Notes: generated by a model from the letters alone, not told the origin. Numbered from the stretch's first letter, positions 7,936-20,510 are shown. The stretch is 64,000 nt of DNA from Pseudomonas sp. R76 (GCF_009834565.1 NZ_CP019428.1:3968001-4032000), one strand, 5' to 3'. Translations and numbers: made by a program.

Positions 7936-8262
7936 TCAGATCGCCATGCTGTCGACAACACCACCGTCGACGCGCAACGCGGCACCTGTGGTTGCAGAAG
8001 ACAGGGGTGAAGCAATGTACGCCACCAGGTTCGCCACTTCATCCACATTCGCTGCGCGCTGGATGATCGAGGTTGGCCGCGCATTACGCACAAACACATC
8101 CGCCTCCTCCCGCGCACTGCGCCCGGACTTGGCGGTGGCGTCCTTGAGCATCTGCTCCAGGCCGTCAGTAAGTGAGCCAGGGAAAACTGCAACGCCGCGG
8201 CTTTCACGCTGACGCCAAACGCCTGGGCTGATCTGAGGCGCCCCGTCAACCACGGCGCGCAC
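7936..8262 (-). pseudogene. C-terminal remnant of a short-chain dehydrogenase, frameshifted and truncated
   Basis: The last about 75 codons match the SDR C-terminus: FPGSLTDGLEQMLKDA, PTSIIQRAANVDEVANLVAY, ASPLSSATTGAALRVDGG. Upstream the homology switches frame: GVSVKA (near 8195-8215), equivalent to the GVSVNA of intact SDRs, is in a different frame from the following AVFPG, which shows an indel. Everything N-terminal, including the Rossmann glycine motif and the catalytic Tyr-Lys, is missing; the neighbouring oxygenase gene ends two bases away at 8264. I read this as a deletion remnant. Confidence 0.75.
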
Positions 8263-8263
8263 C

Positions 8264-8944
8264 CTATGCCAGCATCTTCGGCTGCTTGCCGTAGTACATG
8301 AGCGTGTCAAAGTCTTCGTGGCGATAGGTGTCGTGGCGCTCGTAGTAGTTGTACACCACCGAGAGCTTTTGCTCGGTCACCGTCGGCTCGCTGTGGTGCA
8401 GGGTTTTGCGGCCCTGCATGATCAACAGCGAGCCTTTGGTGGCGTAGATTCGGCGGTACTGGATCCAGGGTTTTTCCTGGCTGGGGTGATGGCGCTCGAT
8501 CTGCATGCACAACGGCGCTTCCTGGTTGGTGGTCAGGAACAGCAGGACGGTAATGCCGTTGGTGTCGTAGTGCAGCCCAGGGGTGCCGCCACCGGGCGGG
8601 TAGACCTTGATATTGATATCGGAGAGTGGGTACGGCGACACCACGGTGTCGGTGTGGGTGATGAGGCTGATCAGCGGCACCAGGCTGTGGTAGATCGCGG
8701 TCAGTTCCGGCACATAACGCCGGATATCGTCGCCCTTGAAGAGGGTGTGGTTGTAGAGGCCACCCAGGTCCGACACCGCATCGGTGCCCAGCCCTTGGTG
8801 CTTCACCCAGTCGACGCCCTGCACCGCAATGATACTGTTGACCCGTTTGGCGAGCGTATCGCAGAGCTCATCGGGGATCAGCCCGCCGATGACGGTGGCG
8901 AGGTTGTAGAAGTAATCGTGACGGTGTTGATTGATATCGAACAT
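8264..8944 (-). CDS. 2-oxoglutarate/Fe(II)-dependent oxygenase-like protein
   Basis: 226 residues from ATG at 8944. The ATG two codons upstream touches the GGAGG ribosome site, so the second (spacing 6) is the likelier start. Core motifs: PGLHYDTNGITVLLFLT supplies the H-x-D iron ligands, and TLHHSEPTVTEQKLSVVY the distal His in a cupin barrel. The Asp of H-x-D is present, so hydroxylase or desaturase chemistry is expected; related radical halogenases have Gly there. Substrate unknown. The gene directly abuts an SDR remnant and sits behind a TetR-type operator with no TetR gene in the window. Confidence 0.68.
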   Translation of the reverse strand: MFDINQHRHDYFYNLATVIGGLIPDELCDTLAKRVNSIIAVQGVDWVKHQGLGTDAVSDLGGLYNHTLFKGDDIRRYVPELTAIYHSLVPLISLITHTDTVVSPYPLSDINIKVYPPGGGTPGLHYDTNGITVLLFLTTNQEAPLCMQIERHHPSQEKPWIQYRRIYATKGSLLIMQGRKTLHHSEPTVTEQKLSVVYNYYERHDTYRHEDFDTLMYYGKQPKMLA

Positions 8945-9006
8945 AAGCATCCTCCCTGGACAAAGTTGTGCGGGGCGGAATTTACGTAAAGATTCCAGGG
9001 CTGGTA

Positions 9007-9024
9007 ACTAACCGTACGGTCAGT
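9007..9024. promoter_or_regulatory. Candidate TetR-type operator upstream of the oxygenase gene
   Basis: ACTAACCGTACGGTCAGT is an 18-bp palindrome, perfect over the central ACCGTACGGT with one mismatched pair in the flanks, 63 bp upstream of the oxygenase start. The CTgACCG-CGGTcAG shape is common for TetR-family repressors that flank SDR genes. No TetR gene is next to it here. Confidence 0.45.
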
Positions 9025-9089
9025 AGTCAACCCGTCGCAAAAGTGCCGTGGAAAAGACCCTTCATCCTTCCCACATCAGCGCCTGTCGG

Positions 9090-11485
<2,396 letters not shown>

Positions 11486-11494
11486 TTAGATTTT

Positions 11495-12853
11495 TTAGAC
11501 GCTCAACAGCAGGAACTCACGCTCCCAGGAACTGATCACCCGCTTGAAATTCTCATGCTCGGCGCGTTTGACCGCGACGTAGCCGCGCACAAACTTGTCG
11601 CCCAGGTACTGCTTGACCGTGTCGCAATCCTCCATCCGCGCCAGGGCATCTTCGAGGGTAAACGGCAGGCGCAGGTTACGGCGCTCATAGGCGCGGCCTT
11701 CGACGGCGGCGCTCGGTTCGATCTGCTCGATCATGCCCAGGTAGCCGCACAACAAGCTGGCGGCAATCGCCAGGTACGGGTTGGCATCCGCGCCCGGCAG
11801 GCGGTTCTCCACGCGCATCGCGTCGGGGCTGGAGGTTGGCACGCGCAGGCCGACCGTGCGGTTTTCTTCGCCCCACTCGACGTTGACCGGCGCCGAGGTG
11901 TCCGGCAGGAAACGGCGGAACGAGTTCACGTTGGGCGCGAACATCGGCAACAGCTTGGGGATGTACTTTTGCAGGCCGCCGATGTGGTGCAAAAACAGTG
12001 GGCTCATCTTGCCGTCGGCGTCGACAAACACCGGCTTGCCGGTGGCGATCTCCACCACGCTCTGGTGCAGGTGCATGGCGCTGCCCGGCTCATCGGCCAC
12101 TGGCTTGGCCATGAAGGTTGCGGCCACATTGTGCTTCAGCGCGGCTTCGCGCAGGGTGCGTTTGAACACGGTGATCTGGTCGGCCAGATCGAGGGCGTCG
12201 CCGTGGCGGAAGTTGATTTCCATCTGCGCCGGGCCGTCCTCGTGGATCAGCGTATCGAGGTCCAGGCCTTGCAGTTCGCACCAGTCATAGACGTCTTCGA
12301 ACAGTGGGTCGAATTCGTTGGCGGCGTCGATGGAGAACGACTGGCGACCGGTTTCGGCGCGGCCGGAACGCCCTACCGGGGTTTTCAGCGGCAGGTCCGG
12401 GTCTTCACAGCGTTGGGTCAGGTAGAACTCCATTTCCGGCGCCACAATTGGCTGCCAGCCCTTGTCGGTGTACAGCTGCAGGACTTTCTTCAGCACGTTG
12501 CGCGGCGACAGCTCAATCGGGTTGCCCTGCTTGTCGAAGGTGTCGTGGATCACAATGGCGGTGGGCTCAATGGCCCACGGCACCACATACGTGGCATTGG
12601 CCACCGGGCGGCAGATCATGTCGATGTCGGCCGGGTCGAGCAGGTCGTAGTAGATATCGTCGTCGACAAAGTCCCCGGTTACCGTTTGCAGCAACACACT
12701 TTCCGGCAGGCGCATGCCTCGCTCATGCAGGAACTTGTTGGTGGGCGCAATCTTGCCGCGTGCAATGCCAGTCAAATCACTGATCACGCATTCGACTTCG
12801 GTAATCTTGTGTTCTTTCAGCCAGGCGTGCAGCTGATCGAAGGGGGCGTTCAT
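11495..12853 (-). CDS. puuA: Gamma-glutamylpolyamine synthetase, glutamine synthetase family (PuuA/SpuI type)
   Basis: 452 residues from ATG at 12853, where MNAPFDQLHAWLKEHKITEV begins the family fold; a longer frame extends to 13033 but has no conserved sequence. Glutamine-synthetase signatures: CVISDLTGIARGKI near the N-terminus, EMEFYL (metal-ligand Glu), MHLHQSV, and the C-terminal RPTSSPDAMRVENRLPGADANPYLA-type ATP/glutamate loop (VPTSSPDAMRVENRLPGADA). Reaction: ATP-dependent ligation of glutamate to putrescine-like amines. First gene of the operon, 21 bp before the binding-protein gene; divergent from an AraC regulator. Confidence 0.9.
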   Translation of the reverse strand: MNAPFDQLHAWLKEHKITEVECVISDLTGIARGKIAPTNKFLHERGMRLPESVLLQTVTGDFVDDDIYYDLLDPADIDMICRPVANATYVVPWAIEPTAIVIHDTFDKQGNPIELSPRNVLKKVLQLYTDKGWQPIVAPEMEFYLTQRCEDPDLPLKTPVGRSGRAETGRQSFSIDAANEFDPLFEDVYDWCELQGLDLDTLIHEDGPAQMEINFRHGDALDLADQITVFKRTLREAALKHNVAATFMAKPVADEPGSAMHLHQSVVEIATGKPVFVDADGKMSPLFLHHIGGLQKYIPKLLPMFAPNVNSFRRFLPDTSAPVNVEWGEENRTVGLRVPTSSPDAMRVENRLPGADANPYLAIAASLLCGYLGMIEQIEPSAAVEGRAYERRNLRLPFTLEDALARMEDCDTVKQYLGDKFVRGYVAVKRAEHENFKRVISSWEREFLLLSV

Positions 12854-12992
12854 AAAGACCTCGTCATGGGTTGGGTGCATGCGCCGGCTTGTACTCTCGA
12901 CACATTGAGGTCTATCTTGGGCCAGCCTTGAAACGGCATCTATCCACTTTGCACGAACCACAACGCACCAATAGAGTGCGCACGGATCACCC

Positions 12993-13889
12993 ATGACACA
13001 GGCAACAGCTTTGCGCGTACAGGCCTTCACCACCGGTGATGTGGCCGCTCAATGCAGTGCGACACCCGGTTGGGTGCAGCAGTACCAGCAGATGTCCCCA
13101 GGGCATTTTGCCGGGCAGATTCGCTACCTCGACCTGCAAGGCGTCGAGGTCTACGAGGAATGCATGAACACCCGCGTGGAGCAGCATTTCAACGCGCCGC
13201 CCGGCTCGTTGGCATTCTGTTTCGACGGCAGCGACAACGCGCTGTACATGCTCAATGGCGAAAGCCGCAACACCTGGATCACCCCGGAAAACTACCGCGA
13301 AGTGGCCGTGGTGTTCGGCCCGCAATTCGTGCAGCGCCATGGCCTGGATGTGGCGAAACTCGAAGGCCTGTTCATGGCGCCGCTGACCTGCCAGCAGAAT
13401 GCGCTGTTCACCCGCTGGCTCAGTGGCACCCTCACCCGCCTGGCCGCGACCGTCGACCCGATCAGCCGCGACGCGCTTACCCAGCAACTGCTCGATGACT
13501 GTCTGTTTATCCTCGACAACGCCTGCGTGTGCCTGGACCGCAATTCGTTACAACGGCGCGGCGAAGAACGCCGGTTGATGGCGCGTATCGGCGAATGGGC
13601 GGCGGACGCGCCGGACGAAACCGTCAACCTGCTGGAACTCGCGCAGATTGCCGGCGTGCCATTGCGCCAATTGCAGCAAGGCTTCAAGACCTACACCGGC
13701 ATGAGCCCGGCGCAGTGGCTGCGTCTGCGGCGGCTGAACGGCGCGCGGCGCGAGCTACTGACCGCAGCCGACACCACCGTGGCCGAAGTGGCGATGAACT
13801 GGTCGTTCTGGCATTTGGGGCGGTTTTCCAACAGTTACCGGGCGCTGTTCCAAGAGCTGCCCAGCGAAACCCTCAAACGCTCCTGCTGA
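12993..13889 (+). CDS. AraC-family regulator divergent from the polyamine operon
   Basis: 298 residues. N-terminal about 200 residues form a ligand-sensing region without a clear cupin signature; the C-terminal about 100 residues hold two helix-turn-helix motifs, NLLELAQIAGVPLRQLQQGF and VAEVAMNWSFWHLGRFSNSY, followed by RALFQELPSETLKRSC, which resembles the EutR-like branch. It is transcribed away from the puuA-like gene with 139 bp between the starts, so control of glutamylpolyamine catabolism is the simplest guess, with an amine as possible effector. Confidence 0.88.
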   Translation: MTQATALRVQAFTTGDVAAQCSATPGWVQQYQQMSPGHFAGQIRYLDLQGVEVYEECMNTRVEQHFNAPPGSLAFCFDGSDNALYMLNGESRNTWITPENYREVAVVFGPQFVQRHGLDVAKLEGLFMAPLTCQQNALFTRWLSGTLTRLAATVDPISRDALTQQLLDDCLFILDNACVCLDRNSLQRRGEERRLMARIGEWAADAPDETVNLLELAQIAGVPLRQLQQGFKTYTGMSPAQWLRLRRLNGARRELLTAADTTVAEVAMNWSFWHLGRFSNSYRALFQELPSETLKRSC

Positions 13890-13901
13890 AATGTAATCCC
13901 C

Positions 13902-13990
13902 TGTGGGAGCGGGCTTGCTCGCGAATGCGGTGGGTCAGTTAAAAATGAGCTGACTGACCCACCGCATTCGCGAGCAAGCCCGCTCCCACA
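13902..13990. repeat. REP pair (inverted, about 89 bp)
   Basis: TGTGGGAGCGGGCTTGCTCG and its inverse complement flank GTTAAAAATGAGCTGAC-type spacer. Lies 12 bp after the AraC gene stop, where it may also act as a transcription or mRNA-end barrier. Confidence 0.93.
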
Positions 13991-14142
13991 TTGGGTTCTC
14001 GGTACATCAGGTAGGGATGTGTGCTGCTTTTGACCCAAGCCAGCGCCCACATTTGGCAGAACCATTCTCAATAACTTGTAAAACCTCACACTTACCCCTA
14101 GCTTATGCGCCCTCTCCGCCCCGCGCTTATAGGCCCTGCCCC

Positions 14143-16287
14143 ATGGTTTTGCGTTTTCGTCCTGTCGTCACTTCACGTTTCGCCCTCGGCCTGCTGCTCA
14201 GCGGCGGCATCGGCAACAGCCTGGCAGCCGAGATAGAACTGCCGGCGGTGAACGTCCAGGGCCAGGATGAGTCCGGGTATCGCGCGGATACCGCCTCGGT
14301 CGGTGGCTTCAACGAAGCCCCGCTGCTCGACACCCCCGCCTCGATCACCGTGATCAACGCCGCCATGCTCAAGGACCAACAAGCCCGCCTGCTCAGTGAA
14401 GTGCTGCGCAACGATGCCTCGGTTGGCGACAGCTATGCCCCCATCGGTTACTACGAAAACTTCGTGGTGCGCGGCTTCTCGTTGAACGCAGCGAGCAGCT
14501 ACAAGATCAACGGGCGCACCATCACCGGCGAGCAGAACGTCGCCCTCGAAAACAAGCAGCAAGTGGAAGTGCTCAAGGGCCTGGCGGGTTTGCAGAGCGG
14601 GATTTCCGAGCCCAGCGGCGTGATCAACTACGTGACCAAGCGCCCGGAAGATGTGCGCTCAGTGACGGTGTCCACCGATGACCGTGGCAGCGGTTACATC
14701 GCCACCGATGTCGGCGGCTGGTTTGGCAGCGAGCAGCAGTTTGGCCTGCGCGCCAACGTCGCTCATGAAGACCTTAATTCCTATGTGGAACACGCCAATG
14801 GCCAGCGCGATTTTGTGTCGCTGGCCTTCGACTGGAACATCAGCCCCGACGCGCTGCTTCAACTGGATGCGGAGTACCAGAACAAGCAACAGCGCTCGGT
14901 GCCGGGTTATCAGCTGCTGGGCGGCACCGACGTGCCGCACGATGCGTCGCCGAAGAAACTGCTGGGGCACCAGAGTGGTTCCCATCAGGTGGGAATCGAC
15001 TCGCTGAACCTTAATGGCAAGTTTGAATACCGCTTCAGCGATCAGTGGAAAGCCAGCGTGAGTGCGGCGCGCAGCAAGGTGGTGATTGATGATTACAGCT
15101 CTTTTGCCTGGGGCGGCGACACCCAGGGTGTCGGCAATTACTTCACCCCCGAAGGCAACTACGACATTTACGACTACCGCAGCCCCGACGACACCCGCCG
15201 CGACGATGAAGTCCAGGCCGCCATGACCGGGCTGTTCGACACCGCAGGCCTGGGCCATGAACTGACCTTCGGCACCAGCGCATTTCGCCGGGTGATCGAC
15301 AAGCGCCAATCAGTCAACGAGTGGATCGGCAGCAGCAACATCAACGAAGACGCCCCGACTTTCACGCCCACCGACAAACCGCTGAACGACAGCCACCGCA
15401 ACCTCGACAGCCGCCAGTACGGCCTGTTCGTCACCGACCGCATTCGCTTCAACGAGCAATGGCAAACCATCCTTGGCGGCCGCGAAGTGCGCCTGGATGA
15501 AAAAGCCTTCGATGAGAACGGCACCGAAGCGCGCCATACCCAGCAATACGTATTCCTGCCCCAAGCCGCGCTGATCTACAAGCCGATTGAAAACATCTCG
15601 CTCTACACCAGCTACAGCAAAGGCCTGTCGCTGGGCGGCACAGCGCCTTGGTTCGCCACCAATCAAAGCGAAACCCTGGCCCCAACCGTCTCACGGCAAA
15701 TCGAAGCCGGGGTGAAATACGACTGGCGCCGCATCAGCTTCGCCGCCGCCGTATTCCAGACACGCCAGGCCTACCAGTACGCCAAGCCGGATGGCGCGGG
15801 CAACTTCACCTACGTGCAACAAGGCCAGCAAAAGAACACCGGGGTTGAATTGTCAGCCAACGGCTGGGCCACCGACCGCCTGCAGATTGCAACGAGCGTG
15901 GCGGCGATTCGCGCACGGGTAAACGACAGCGGCACGCCGGACTACGAAGGCCACCAGGCGATCAACGTGCCCAAGCTGCGCGCCAGTGTGTACGCCGACT
16001 ACGCGTTGCCGTGGGTGAATGGCCTGGCCGTGCTGGGCGGCGTGCAATACAGCGCCAAGAAGTACGCCAACCGCACCGGCAATGTGCAGGTGGGGGATTA
16101 TGCGGTGGTCAATGTCGGCGGTCGTTACACTACCAGGGTTGACGGCTATGAAACGGTGTTTCGCCTGAGCGTCGACAACCTGTTCGACAAGCGCTACTGG
16201 CGCGACGCCGGCGAATACATGGGCGATGACTACCTGTTCCAGGGCGCGCCGTTGACGGCGCGCTTGAGTGCATCGGTCAACTTCTAG
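14143..16287 (+). CDS. TonB-dependent siderophore-type receptor
   Basis: 714 residues from ATG at 14143; MVLRFRPVVTSRFALGLLLS then NSLAAEIELPAVNV reads as a signal peptide with cleavage near AxA. The plug domain starts at about residue 60 with DTPASITVINAAML, RGFSLN, EVLKGLAGLQSG and SGVINYVTKRP. The barrel runs to a terminal Phe (LSASVNF), the outer-membrane insertion signal. No N-terminal signalling (STN) domain, so no direct sigma/anti-sigma control. Upstream ACCATTCTCAATAA (14061-14074) only weakly resembles a Fur box. Ligand unknown; iron-siderophore uptake is the family default. Confidence 0.9.
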   Translation: MVLRFRPVVTSRFALGLLLSGGIGNSLAAEIELPAVNVQGQDESGYRADTASVGGFNEAPLLDTPASITVINAAMLKDQQARLLSEVLRNDASVGDSYAPIGYYENFVVRGFSLNAASSYKINGRTITGEQNVALENKQQVEVLKGLAGLQSGISEPSGVINYVTKRPEDVRSVTVSTDDRGSGYIATDVGGWFGSEQQFGLRANVAHEDLNSYVEHANGQRDFVSLAFDWNISPDALLQLDAEYQNKQQRSVPGYQLLGGTDVPHDASPKKLLGHQSGSHQVGIDSLNLNGKFEYRFSDQWKASVSAARSKVVIDDYSSFAWGGDTQGVGNYFTPEGNYDIYDYRSPDDTRRDDEVQAAMTGLFDTAGLGHELTFGTSAFRRVIDKRQSVNEWIGSSNINEDAPTFTPTDKPLNDSHRNLDSRQYGLFVTDRIRFNEQWQTILGGREVRLDEKAFDENGTEARHTQQYVFLPQAALIYKPIENISLYTSYSKGLSLGGTAPWFATNQSETLAPTVSRQIEAGVKYDWRRISFAAAVFQTRQAYQYAKPDGAGNFTYVQQGQQKNTGVELSANGWATDRLQIATSVAAIRARVNDSGTPDYEGHQAINVPKLRASVYADYALPWVNGLAVLGGVQYSAKKYANRTGNVQVGDYAVVNVGGRYTTRVDGYETVFRLSVDNLFDKRYWRDAGEYMGDDYLFQGAPLTARLSASVNF

Positions 16288-16725
16288 TTACTTGGGCATC
16301 TTGCGAAAGCCCACCGCCAGGCGGTTCCAGCTGTTGATGGTGGCAATGGCCACGCTGAGGTCGACCTGTTCTTGCGCGCTGAACTCGGCGGCGAGTGCGT
16401 TGAAGTCTTCATCGGGAGCATGGGTCTGGCTGATCAGCGTCAGGCTTTCGGCCCAGGCCAGCGCGGCGCGCTCACGCGGGGTGAAGAATGGAGTTTCACG
16501 CCAGGCGGACACGGTGTACAGGCGGCGCTCGGTTTCGCCGCCCTTGCGGGCGTCGGTGGTGTGCATGTCCAGGCAGAAGGCACAACCGTTGATTTGCGAG
16601 ACGCGCAGGCGCACCAGTTCCAGCAGCGGCAGCTCGATAGACAGTTTGCCGACGGCGGTTTCCAGGGCGAGCATGGCTTTCATGGCGTCTGGGGAAGCGG
16701 TGTAGAAATCGGTACGGGTTTGCAT
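16288..16725 (-). CDS. AhpD-like carboxymuconolactone-decarboxylase-family protein
   Basis: 145 residues from ATG at 16725. The redox motif NGCAFCLDMHTTDARKGG carries the CxxC-xxx-H of AhpD-like alkylhydroperoxidase-type proteins, in an all-helical fold. Length is typical. Likely a small peroxide- or thiol-handling enzyme; true substrate not established for this subgroup. Convergent with the TonB receptor gene with no gap: its stop codon starts on the next base after the receptor stop. Confidence 0.88.
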   Translation of the reverse strand: MQTRTDFYTASPDAMKAMLALETAVGKLSIELPLLELVRLRVSQINGCAFCLDMHTTDARKGGETERRLYTVSAWRETPFFTPRERAALAWAESLTLISQTHAPDEDFNALAAEFSAQEQVDLSVAIATINSWNRLAVGFRKMPK

Positions 16726-16838
16726 GGTGATACTCCAGAACGGTGGGGATTGGTCGCTAGAGTAGTCACCGCTGTTGTCAGGAGAAATATCCAATTATGG
16801 GGAAGATCAGGTAGCCAATGTGCTCAGGCCGCCATGAC

Positions 16839-17528
16839 TCAAACCGACAAATACCGGCTAATGCTTGCCTCGTCGACCCGATCCCGCGTCTCTTCAACCA
16901 CAAACCGCCCCTTCTCAATCACCAAAAACCGATCCGCGATCTCCAACGTAAATGACAACACCTGCTCCGACACCACAATCGTCAGATCGCGCAAATGGCG
17001 GATTTCCTTCAACGTGCGCGCAATGTCCTTGATGATCGACGGCTGAATCCCTTCTGTCGGCTCATCCAGCAACAGCACCTTCGGATTCGTCGCCAGCGCC
17101 CGCGCTATCGCCAACTGCTGTTGCTGGCCGCCCGACAGGTTGCCGCCCTTGCGCGACTGCATGTCATGCAGCACCGGAAACAGCGCATACAGATCTTCCG
17201 GCACCCTGCCGCGTGCCGACGCCGGCAGCCCGGTCTGGATATTCTCCAGCACCGTCATGCTCGGGAAAATCATGCGCCCCTGGGGCACATAGGCAATCCC
17301 GCGCGCCACGCGCTCATGGGTTTCCAGTGCCGACACGTCGTGCCCGTCCACACTGACCTGGCCCTTCCACTGAGGAAGGATGCCCATCAGGCTCTTGAAC
17401 AAGGTGGTCTTGCCCATGCCATTGCGGCCCATCACCGCGACGATCTCGCGCTTGGCCACAGTCAATTGCAGATCGTGAAGGATCTGGCTCTGCCCGTAAC
17501 CACAGGACAACTGGTCGATCTTGAACAT
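16839..17528 (-). CDS. urtE: Urea ABC transporter ATP-binding subunit UrtE
   Basis: 229 residues. Walker A GRNGMGKTTLF (about 34-44), signature LSGGQQQQLAIARAL, Walker B VLLLDEPTEGIQPSII, all intact. The LivF-like length and the EGIQPSI sequence are typical of UrtE. Last gene of urtABCDE, 10 bp after urtD. Drives urea import with UrtD by ATP hydrolysis on the inner face of the membrane. Confidence 0.95.
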   Translation of the reverse strand: MFKIDQLSCGYGQSQILHDLQLTVAKREIVAVMGRNGMGKTTLFKSLMGILPQWKGQVSVDGHDVSALETHERVARGIAYVPQGRMIFPSMTVLENIQTGLPASARGRVPEDLYALFPVLHDMQSRKGGNLSGGQQQQLAIARALATNPKVLLLDEPTEGIQPSIIKDIARTLKEIRHLRDLTIVVSEQVLSFTLEIADRFLVIEKGRFVVEETRDRVDEASISRYLSV

Positions 17529-17538
17529 GCCGGACTCC

Positions 17539-18293
<755 letters not shown>

Positions 18294-18297
<4 letters not shown>

Positions 18298-19445
18298 GGT
18301 TGGGTCTCCAGGATTTTGCTTTTAGCCACAGGCTTGAGCGGGGCTTTCACCACGGGTTTGCGCCGCAGCAATTTCGCCAACGCCTGGCGCCCATGGCTCT
18401 CCCACAAACCGGCCAGACCGTTGGGGAAGTACATGACCACGGCGATAAACAGCCCGCCCATCAAGTACAGCCACAACTCGGGGAAGGACTCGGAAAAATA
18501 CGTCTTGCCGTAGTTCACCAGCAGCGCACCATACACCGCGCCGAGCAGCGACATGCGCCCGCCCACCGCGGCAAAAATCACCATCTCGATTGACGGCACG
18601 ATGCCGACGAACGACGGCGACATAAAGCCCACCTGCAAGGCAAACATCGCCCCGCCAATCGCCGAAAACGCGGCGGCCACGCAGAACACGAAGATTTTGA
18701 AGCTGGCCACGTCGTAGCCAGAGAAACGCACGCGTTCTTCCTTGTCGCGCATCGCCATCAGCAACCGCCCCAGCTTGGAGGCGAGGATAAAGCGGCCGAT
18801 AAAGATGCAGCCAAACAGCAAGCCGGCGTTGATGAAGTACAGGATCATTTTCGCGCTGTCGGTGCGCAGGTCCCAGCCGAGCAGGGTCTTGAGGTCGGTG
18901 ATGCCGTTGACGCCACCGGTCAGGCCTTGCTGGCCGACAATCAGCACCGTCAGGATCAGCGCAATCGCCTGGGTGACGATAGAGAAATACACATCGCCCA
19001 CGCGCCGCTTGAACAGCGCCAGGCCGATGATAAATGCCAGCAACACCGGCACGGCGATCACCGCAAACAGGGTAAAGCTGAAGCTGTGAAACGGCTGCCA
19101 CAGCCAGGGCAATTCGGTGATCTGGTTCCAGTCCATAAAGTCCGGAATGCCCGGTGTGGACTGGATCCTGGTGCTCTCAGGGTCCGACGCCTCCAGCTTG
19201 AGGAACATCGCCATGCAGTAGCCGCCCACGCCAAAGAACACGCCCTGCCCCAGGCTGAGAATGCCGCCATAACCCCAGCACAACACCAGGCCCACCGCGA
19301 CGAACGCGTAGGTCAGGTACTTGCCGACCATGTTCAAGCGGAATGCGTCGAGGGTCAGGGGGAATACCACCAGAATCAGGAGTGCCAACAGCACAATGCC
19401 GATCAGGTTTTGCTGGCCGCCCAGCAGCTTGTCTAAAGCCTTCAT
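18294..19445 (-). CDS. urtC: Urea ABC transporter permease UrtC
   Basis: 383 residues, LivM-type permease with about ten hydrophobic segments and the conserved VGLVLCWGYGGILSLGQGVFF loop (here cited in part: WGYGGILSLGQG) and the EAA-like GYDVASFKIFVF region. The C-terminal extension is basic (LLRRKPVVKAPLKPVAKSK). Lies 10 bp after urtB. Forms the membrane channel with UrtB. Confidence 0.95.
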
Positions 19446-19455
19446 CTGCTCGCCT

Positions 19456-20373
19456 CTACTTGCGCACTTTGATGGAGAACAACCCTTGCGGGCGCAGCAT
19501 CAGGATCAGAATCACTGACGACAAGGTCAGCACCTTGGCCATCGAGCCACTGAGGAAAAACTCCGACAGCGACTGGGTCTGGGCAATCACGAACGCCGAG
19601 GCGATGGTGCCGAACAGGCTCTGCGCGCCGCCGAACACCACCACCAGGAAGGTGTCGACGATGTACTGCGAACCCGCCGTCGGCCCGGTGGAACCGATGG
19701 TGGTAAAGGCCGCACCGGCAACACCGGCGACGCCGCAGCCGAGGGCGAAGGTCATGCGGTCGACCTTGCGTGTGTTGATGCCCACTGCGCGGCTCATCAG
19801 GCGGTTCTGCACGGTGGCGCGCACCTGCAGGCCCCAGCGCGAGCGGTACAACATCAGGAAGATCGCACCCGTCAGCAGCAAGGTCAGGCCCATCATGAAC
19901 AGGCCGTTGCGCGGGATTTCGATGGCGTCGGTGAAGTTCACCGAGCCCATCAGCCAGGCCGGTGGTTCGGCGCTGACTTCGCGGGCACCGAACACCGAGC
20001 GAAAGGTTTGCTGCATCACCAGCGACAAGCCCCAGGTGGCGAGCAAGGTGTCCAGCGGGCGCTTGTACAACCGGCTGATCATCGCCCATTCCACCAGCCA
20101 GCCGACGGCACCGGCGACGAGGAATGACAGGGCGATAGCGAAGAAAAAGTAATAGGGTTGAAAGCTCGGCGCAAAGTGCGCGGTCAGGCTGGAACACACG
20201 TAGGTGGTGTAGGCGCCGATGGTCAGGAATTCACCGTGGGCCATATTGATCACGCCCATCTGGCCAAAGATGATCGCCAGCCCCAATGCCATCAGCAACA
20301 GCACGCAGAACACGGACAAGCCGTTGAACCCCTGCATCGCCGCGATGGCTCCAAATTCCGATAGCCATTCCAT
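19456..20373 (-). CDS. urtB: Urea ABC transporter permease UrtB
   Basis: 305 residues from ATG at 20373, preceded by AGGAG with suitable spacing; MEWLSEFGAIAAMQGFNGLS opens the LivH-type permease directly. IIFGQMGVINMAHGEFL is the family signature. Some proteobacterial UrtB proteins carry a long N-terminal periplasmic domain; this one does not. A REP pair lies between urtA and urtB. Confidence 0.94.
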   Translation of the reverse strand: MEWLSEFGAIAAMQGFNGLSVFCVLLLMALGLAIIFGQMGVINMAHGEFLTIGAYTTYVCSSLTAHFAPSFQPYYFFFAIALSFLVAGAVGWLVEWAMISRLYKRPLDTLLATWGLSLVMQQTFRSVFGAREVSAEPPAWLMGSVNFTDAIEIPRNGLFMMGLTLLLTGAIFLMLYRSRWGLQVRATVQNRLMSRAVGINTRKVDRMTFALGCGVAGVAGAAFTTIGSTGPTAGSQYIVDTFLVVVFGGAQSLFGTIASAFVIAQTQSLSEFFLSGSMAKVLTLSSVILILMLRPQGLFSIKVRK

Positions 20374-20423
20374 GATGATGGTCTCCTGAGCGGGAGGTTG
20401 AAATGCATTCTGCTGTTGATTTA

Positions 20424-20510
20424 TGTGGGAGCTGGCTTGCCTGCGATGCTGGCGACTCGGTCTTTCAGTTACACCGAGGTGATGCCATCGCAGGCAAGCC
20501 AGCTCCCACA
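20424..20510. repeat. REP pair between urtA and urtB
   Basis: TGTGGGAGCTGGCTTGCCTG and inverse complement (the GAGCTGGC variant), within the operon gap of 178 bp. In the urt mRNA it can fold into a strong double hairpin. Confidence 0.92.

Noticed and set aside
7553..8212. 219-codon plus-strand frame across the SRPBCC/SDR region
   Set aside because: Shadow of the minus-strand SRPBCC gene and the SDR remnant, both of which show family motifs.
14061..14074. Fur-box-like ACCATTCTCAATAA upstream of the TonB receptor
   Set aside because: Only a loose half-match to the Fur consensus; not reported as a site.
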